NCBI GenBank assembly: GCA_001592145.1
Contig: BCWJ01000009.1
Location: 1-64,000 of the forward strand
From: Xylanimicrobium pachnodae JCM 13526 = NBRC 107786
GTDB lineage: Bacteria > Actinomycetota > Actinomycetes > Actinomycetales > Cellulomonadaceae
Reading direction: 5' to 3'
Length of the DNA stretch: 64,000 nt
Part shown: one piece after another, positions 59,920 to 64,000 of the stretch
Numbering within the stretch: the first letter of the stretch is position 1
Layout of the letters: every line of letters starts with the position of its first letter
The notes under the pieces: model-generated
What the model was told of the DNA's origin: nothing
The model's input: the letters and a program-made list of their open reading frames with translations, nothing else
Databases searched by the model: none
Made by a program: the position numbers and the translations under genes

Positions 59920-62486
59920 CGCAACCTCCGGCGACTCGTGTTCCGTCCGACGTCCCGCGTCCACCACACCAGCCGGTCCGGCCGTAGGCGTCCCACCCAC
60001 CGCGCCGGCCACGCGGAGCGGCCGGCCCGGGTGCGGTGCCGCGACCGCAACGACCGCAACGACACCGCGGCCCGTACCCGCGCCCGGCGGTTCACGCTGC
60101 CGCGCATGCTGTCCACGACCACCACGACCTCGCGCCAGTACGCCTCGACGTCGTCCTCGGCGGGCTCCGCGGCGCTGAACACCGTGGCGTCGGCCCGGTG
60201 CGCGAGCGCGACGTGCCCGTGGTCACCGAGCGTCCCGGCCAGGACCTGGGCGGTCTCCCGCCGCGTGGAGCCCGCCGGCGGGCTGACGCCCAGGTCGGTG
60301 GCCGCGTCCACGACCTCGCGCCATCCGCCGCTCACCCGGTCGGCGAACGGGCCGGTGGTGCGCCGCCGACGGCGACGCCGGGCCTTGTACGCCAGGACGA
60401 GGACGATGGGTCCGAGCACCAGCAGGAGCGGCACGGCCACCGACACCGCGATCAGGCCGGCCAGCCCCCAGTCGAACCCCTGCGCCTCCTGGTCCTGCGC
60501 GTCGTCGTCCTGGACCTCCCCGGGGACGTCGTCCGCCGGCTCCTCGGGCGGCTCCGGCTGCTGGAGCACGGGCGGCTTGGGCACGGGCTCGGACTGCGGC
60601 TCCGGCTGGATCTTGTTGTCCACGTCGGGGATCGCGTCGATCGGCACCCAGCCGTAGCCCTCGAACGGCACCTCGGCCCAGGCGTGCACGTCGGCTCCCA
60701 GCACGGTGTACGGCTCACCGTCCTGCCGCTCGTCCGTCGTGGGGTCGGCGTAGAAGCCCATGGTCACGCGCGCAGGGATCCCCGCCTCACGCGCCATGAG
60801 CACCAGCGCGACGGCGAACTGCTCGTCGTCGCCGACCATCTCGTCCGCGTCGAGGAGCGTGTCGATGCGGTCCACGGAGTGACCAGGGCGCGACGGCGCC
60901 TGGTTCTCCAGCCCGCTCGAGAACACCCCGGTGGCGACCAGACCGTCCCGGATCGCGAACAGGCGCTTGACGGGGTCGGTCTCCTCCCCCATGAACTGGG
61001 CGGCCTTGCCGGCCGCCGAGCCGGGGATGAGGTCGTCCGGGATCACCGGGACCGCGGTGTCGGTCTCGATCCGCCCCTGCGCGAGCTGTTCCTCGGTCGG
61101 CGTCGCCGCGATCTGGGCGGAGAGCCGGTAGGTGTCGCCCTCGGTCAGGCCGGCCGTGGTCAGCGCGGTGCGCGTCACCGCGTTGTAGTAGGTGCCCGCG
61201 GCCAGGTCGTCCGCCCGTTCCCCCGTCCAGGAGATCCCGGTCAGAGATCCCGCCTCCGGCAGCCACGGCCCCTGGTACCCGAGGATCTCGACGTCGAGCG
61301 CCGTGCGCGGGGCGGTGTCAGCCGTCGCGATCTCCTCGCCGGCGCGCGTGTAGACGCCCGATCCGGACTCGCCGCTCGACGCGTCGAACACCACGCCGTC
61401 GTACGTGTCCAGCGTCGCGAGGCGTACCCGCGCCCCCGCGGGCAGGCCGGTCACCCGCAGCAGCTCGGTCTCGCGGTCGTCCTTGGCGTAGCGCCGGAAC
61501 GCGGTGAGCGGGCTGACGTACTCGTGCACGTCGAGGGGCGGCACGATGACGGAACGCAGCACGGTGCGCGGCTGGGCCGGCGCCAGCACGGGGGCCGCGA
61601 GCGCCGCGGCGACGGCGCCCACGCCGAGGATCGCGGCACCCGTGCGGAACCGGTACCAGCGCAGGCGTCGCGACGCCGCCCGCGACGCCTCCGTGGTGAC
61701 GGTGTGCCGCCCCACCCGCGCCTCGATGACGCGCAGTGCGCCCCACAGCAGGCCGATGACAGCGGCCACGAGGCCCTGCACGACGGGGTAGGCCGCCTCG
61801 ACGGTACCCAGCAGGATCGCGGCCACCAGCGCCGCCCCGACGGGGGCCAGAGCCCAGGCGGCGAAGCGCGCACGCCAGGCGATCGTGCCGGCGAGCACGG
61901 CGGCCACGAACAGCACGAGGAACGGGATCACCGCGAGATCGGGGAACGAGTGCATCGGCGGGACGGTGGTGACGAACTCCTTCCAGCCCCGCACCGCGCC
62001 CCACGCGAGGCCGTGCACCGTCTTGAGGGAGGGGATCACTCCCGCCGTCGTCGTCGCGGGCAGGGCGAGCGCGCCCCCCACGGCGAGGTAGCCGATCACC
62101 GTCGCGAGAGCCGTGGTGACGGCTCCCCAGCGCGCAACCGCGGCGATCCACGCCACGGCGAGGCCCGCCACGGCGCCGCCCACGGTGGGCAGCAGGTAAC
62201 CGTTCGTGCCCCAGACCGGTCCGAAGCCGGCCACCGCGGTGCCCAGCAGCACCAGGAGCACGGCACCGTCGACGGCTCCCGGCCACGTCAGGGCGCGCGG
62301 GCGCGTGGCGGTGGTGACGACCCGTCGCGAGGCCGTGGTCAGGCCCGGCGTCGTCGTCCCCGACACGCCTCGGACGCGGCGCGAGCCGCGGGTGGTGCCG
62401 GACGACGTGATGCCCGACGACGTGATGCCCGACGCCCGGCTCGACGACGTCGCGTCGTCCGCGTGGTTCTCTCGAAGACCGGTCAT
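59916..62486 (-). CDS. Transglutaminase-fold membrane protein, catalytic Cys replaced
   Basis: 856 aa. A Ser/Thr/Arg-rich N-terminus, then about six membrane helices (80-290), an extracellular transglutaminase-like domain (about 480-640), one more helix (about 680-705) and a cytosolic C-terminus. The core reads MVGDDEQFAVALVLMAREAG then IPARVTMGF, where active members have G-x-C-x-Q-F. Here the Cys position is Asp (residue 554, codon at 60827-60825). The His (DVHAWAEVPF) and Asp (GWVPIDAIPD) of the triad remain. It is probably a non-catalytic binding protein in this state. TgpA-like architecture, next to DUF58 and MoxR as is usual for that family. Confidence 0.9.
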   Translation of the reverse strand: MTGLRENHADDATSSSRASGITSSGITSSGTTRGSRRVRGVSGTTTPGLTTASRRVVTTATRPRALTWPGAVDGAVLLVLLGTAVAGFGPVWGTNGYLLPTVGGAVAGLAVAWIAAVARWGAVTTALATVIGYLAVGGALALPATTTAGVIPSLKTVHGLAWGAVRGWKEFVTTVPPMHSFPDLAVIPFLVLFVAAVLAGTIAWRARFAAWALAPVGAALVAAILLGTVEAAYPVVQGLVAAVIGLLWGALRVIEARVGRHTVTTEASRAASRRLRWYRFRTGAAILGVGAVAAALAAPVLAPAQPRTVLRSVIVPPLDVHEYVSPLTAFRRYAKDDRETELLRVTGLPAGARVRLATLDTYDGVVFDASSGESGSGVYTRAGEEIATADTAPRTALDVEILGYQGPWLPEAGSLTGISWTGERADDLAAGTYYNAVTRTALTTAGLTEGDTYRLSAQIAATPTEEQLAQGRIETDTAVPVIPDDLIPGSAAGKAAQFMGEETDPVKRLFAIRDGLVATGVFSSGLENQAPSRPGHSVDRIDTLLDADEMVGDDEQFAVALVLMAREAGIPARVTMGFYADPTTDERQDGEPYTVLGADVHAWAEVPFEGYGWVPIDAIPDVDNKIQPEPQSEPVPKPPVLQQPEPPEEPADDVPGEVQDDDAQDQEAQGFDWGLAGLIAVSVAVPLLLVLGPIVLVLAYKARRRRRRRTTGPFADRVSGGWREVVDAATDLGVSPPAGSTRRETAQVLAGTLGDHGHVALAHRADATVFSAAEPAEDDVEAYWREVVVVVDSMRGSVNRRARVRAAVSLRSLRSRHRTRAGRSAWPARWVGRLRPDRLVWWTRDVGRNTSRRRLR

Positions 62487-63787
62487 GCTTCGTTCAGCCT
62501 CCGCAGTGCGAGCGGCAGCTCACCGAGGCCGCCCAGGGTGAGCACGGTGAGCTCGGCGATGGTGCGCCGGCTCAGCGACGCCCCCGGCACGCATTGCAGC
62601 GCCAGCACCGTCACGTCCTGCGGGAGCCGTGCCGACGCGGCCCGCAGATCCGCCGGCGGAACCCCGCTGCCGACGACGAACGCGACCACCGAGGCGTCGG
62701 AGATCGTGGCACCGGCCACCCGGGCGACGTCCGCGAGGCGGGTGCGTGACGGCGTCCGCTCGATCCTCGCCAGGTCGTCCAGCAGCCGGGTGCGGTGGTT
62801 GCCGCGCAGCGAGCCGCTGTTGACCAGCACGGTGACCCCGCGGTCCTCCTTGATCGCCTGGAGCCCCAGCGAGCCGCAGACGGACACGGCGAGCTCGAAC
62901 TCGTCGTCGGAGGCGTAGTCCTCGGCGCGCGTGGACAGCAGCACCGCCAGGTGCGAGCGCCGTGTCTCCTCGAACTGGCGCACCATGAGCTGGCCGGTGC
63001 GCGCCGTCGTCTTCCAGTGGATGTGGCGACGGTCGTCGCCCGGCACGTAGTCGCGCAGCGCGTGGAAGGACACGTCGCTGTTCGAGATGTCCTGCGTGAC
63101 CCGGCCCTCGAGGTCCTTGAGGAAGCCCGTCGAGGAGCCGGACAGGGACTTGACCACGGGATGCACGTACAGCTCCTGCGGCTCGGTCCACGACATCTCG
63201 CGCCGCAGCAGGCCCAAGGGGTCGGCCCGCACCGACGTGACGGGGCCCACCGAGATGACCGAGCGGCGGCGCGTGGGGATCGTGAAGACTTCCTCGTGCT
63301 CCTTGCCCGGGCGCAGGCGCGGCACCGGGAACGCCGCCGCTCCCCGACCCACCGGCACCTCCATGACCGAGGGCAGGAGCGCGCGGCCCGTCTCGTTGCG
63401 CACCACGAGCCGGCCCACCGCGCGGTCGCCCACCGTGACCCGGCTCTGCGCCAGGTCGAGCGCCACCGTGTACCGGAAGCGGCCCAGCACGAACGCCACC
63501 GCAGCCAGCAGCGTCACCGTGAGCACCTGAGCCACCACCAGGATCTCCTGCCAGTGGAGCGTCAGGCCCACCACCCACGCCGCGACCGTCGTGACCGCGG
63601 CACCGATGCCGTAGGGGCTCACGACGGCGACCACCGGGCGGGTCACCGTGCGCGCGACGTCGACAGCCGGTGCGACGGCGCGCCCGAGCGACCGCCGGGC
63701 TGCGGAGAGCCCCGTGGTCAGGCCGGTGGTCACGCCGGCCCGCGACGCCCTCTGCGGCGCACCGCGCCGACCCTGCCGTGCCGCCAC
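62483..63787 (-). CDS. DUF58-domain membrane protein
   Basis: 434 aa from a GTG one base after the moxR stop. Two membrane helices are close together (about 50-95: PYGIGAAVTTVAAWVVGLTL and ILVVAQVLTVTLLAAVAFVL). A beta-rich region is followed by the DUF58 signature LRDYVPGDDRRHIHWKTTAR, a von Willebrand-like domain partner of MoxR ATPases. The last 150 residues resemble a vWA fold (HLAVLLSTRAEDYASDDEF). It is coupled to the transglutaminase-like gene by an ATGA overlap. Function unproven; such proteins are thought to act with MoxR in assembling other complexes. Confidence 0.9.
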   Translation of the reverse strand: MAARQGRRGAPQRASRAGVTTGLTTGLSAARRSLGRAVAPAVDVARTVTRPVVAVVSPYGIGAAVTTVAAWVVGLTLHWQEILVVAQVLTVTLLAAVAFVLGRFRYTVALDLAQSRVTVGDRAVGRLVVRNETGRALLPSVMEVPVGRGAAAFPVPRLRPGKEHEEVFTIPTRRRSVISVGPVTSVRADPLGLLRREMSWTEPQELYVHPVVKSLSGSSTGFLKDLEGRVTQDISNSDVSFHALRDYVPGDDRRHIHWKTTARTGQLMVRQFEETRRSHLAVLLSTRAEDYASDDEFELAVSVCGSLGLQAIKEDRGVTVLVNSGSLRGNHRTRLLDDLARIERTPSRTRLADVARVAGATISDASVVAFVVGSGVPPADLRAASARLPQDVTVLALQCVPGASLSRRTIAELTVLTLGGLGELPLALRRLNEA

Positions 63788-63788
63788 G

Positions 63789-64000
63789 TCAGCCCGCCTT
63801 GACCTGCGCGCGCTCCTGCGGCGCCGCGACCGTGGCGAGGATGCGCTCCAGGACCGCCTCCGCGCTCGCCCCGGCGAACTCCGCCTCGGCATCGAGCGTG
63901 AACCGGTGCGCCCACACGGGCTGCGCGAGCTCCTTGACGTCGTCCGGGAGCACGAAGTGGCGACCGTGCGCGGCAGCCCACACCTTGGCGCACCGCACCA
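63789..64000 (-). CDS. MoxR-family AAA+ ATPase, C-terminal part
   Basis: Only the last 70 codons lie in the window; the gene continues past 64000. The visible part, RCAKVWAAAHGRHFVLPDDV then KELAQPVWAHRFTLDAEAEF, is the lid domain of MoxR ATPases (the A-x-x-xGR-xFVxPDDV pattern). It ends with AAPQERAQVKAG. One base separates it from the DUF58 start, a pairing that is very common. The Walker motifs cannot be seen. Confidence 0.88.
   Translation of the reverse strand, partial: VRCAKVWAAAHGRHFVLPDDVKELAQPVWAHRFTLDAEAEFAGASAEAVLERILATVAAPQERAQVKAG

Overview
This window is about 70% GC, and gene content, start-codon usage (ATG/GTG/TTG) and protein signatures point to a Micrococcales actinobacterium, most likely Cellulomonas or a close relative. 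That placement is inferred from remembered protein signatures, not from a search. Nearly all genes are on the minus strand. The many long open frames on the plus strand are GC-periodicity shadows.

1-12,236 holds the S10/spc ribosomal protein clusters, read right to left: rpsJ-rplC-rplD-rplW-rplB-rpsS-rplV-rpsC-rplP-rpmC-rpsQ, a hairpin and gap, rplN-rplX-rplE-rpsN-rpsH-rplF-rplR-rpsE-rpmD-rplO, another hairpin, then secY-adk. 12,700-14,658 is a large nucleoside hydrolase built of two fused catalytic domains. 14,754-19,124 is the str operon (rpsL-rpsG-fusA-tuf). 19,425-26,855 is rpoB-rpoC, 27,334-29,906 is rplK-rplA and rplJ-rplL, and 30,010-31,293 is tRNA-Trp-secE-nusG.

31,480-43,650 is mixed. 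It has a deletion scar with fragments of an ABC ATPase and a LuxR regulator, an adenosine-deaminase-family enzyme, an L,D-transpeptidase lipoprotein, murB, a LacI regulator, the hadB/hadA hotdog pair with rpmG, tRNA-Met, tRNA-Thr and tRNA-Tyr, a YajQ protein, a HAD phosphatase, htpX, an OmpA-domain lipoprotein and an FprA-type ferredoxin reductase.

43,857-64,000 is the most interesting part. It is a type VII secretion-like locus driven by an EssC-like ATPase (FHA domain, two membrane helices, three P-loop ATPase domains), with a WXG100 protein, a second small helical protein, a candidate secreted effector and four accessory proteins. It is joined through overlapping genes to a phospho-signalling block: a Ser/Thr kinase with an extracellular FN3-like domain, a PP2C phosphatase, three FHA proteins (one with a winged-helix-like C-terminus, one with an RDD membrane domain), a transglutaminase-fold membrane protein lacking its catalytic cysteine, a DUF58 protein and a MoxR ATPase running off the edge. 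Two promoters in the locus share a 20-bp palindrome placed exactly 22 bp upstream of a TANNNT -10 box, which suggests one regulator controls secretion substrates and effector together.

Other points: RpoB carries Asn at the position of E. coli Ser531 in the rifampicin pocket.
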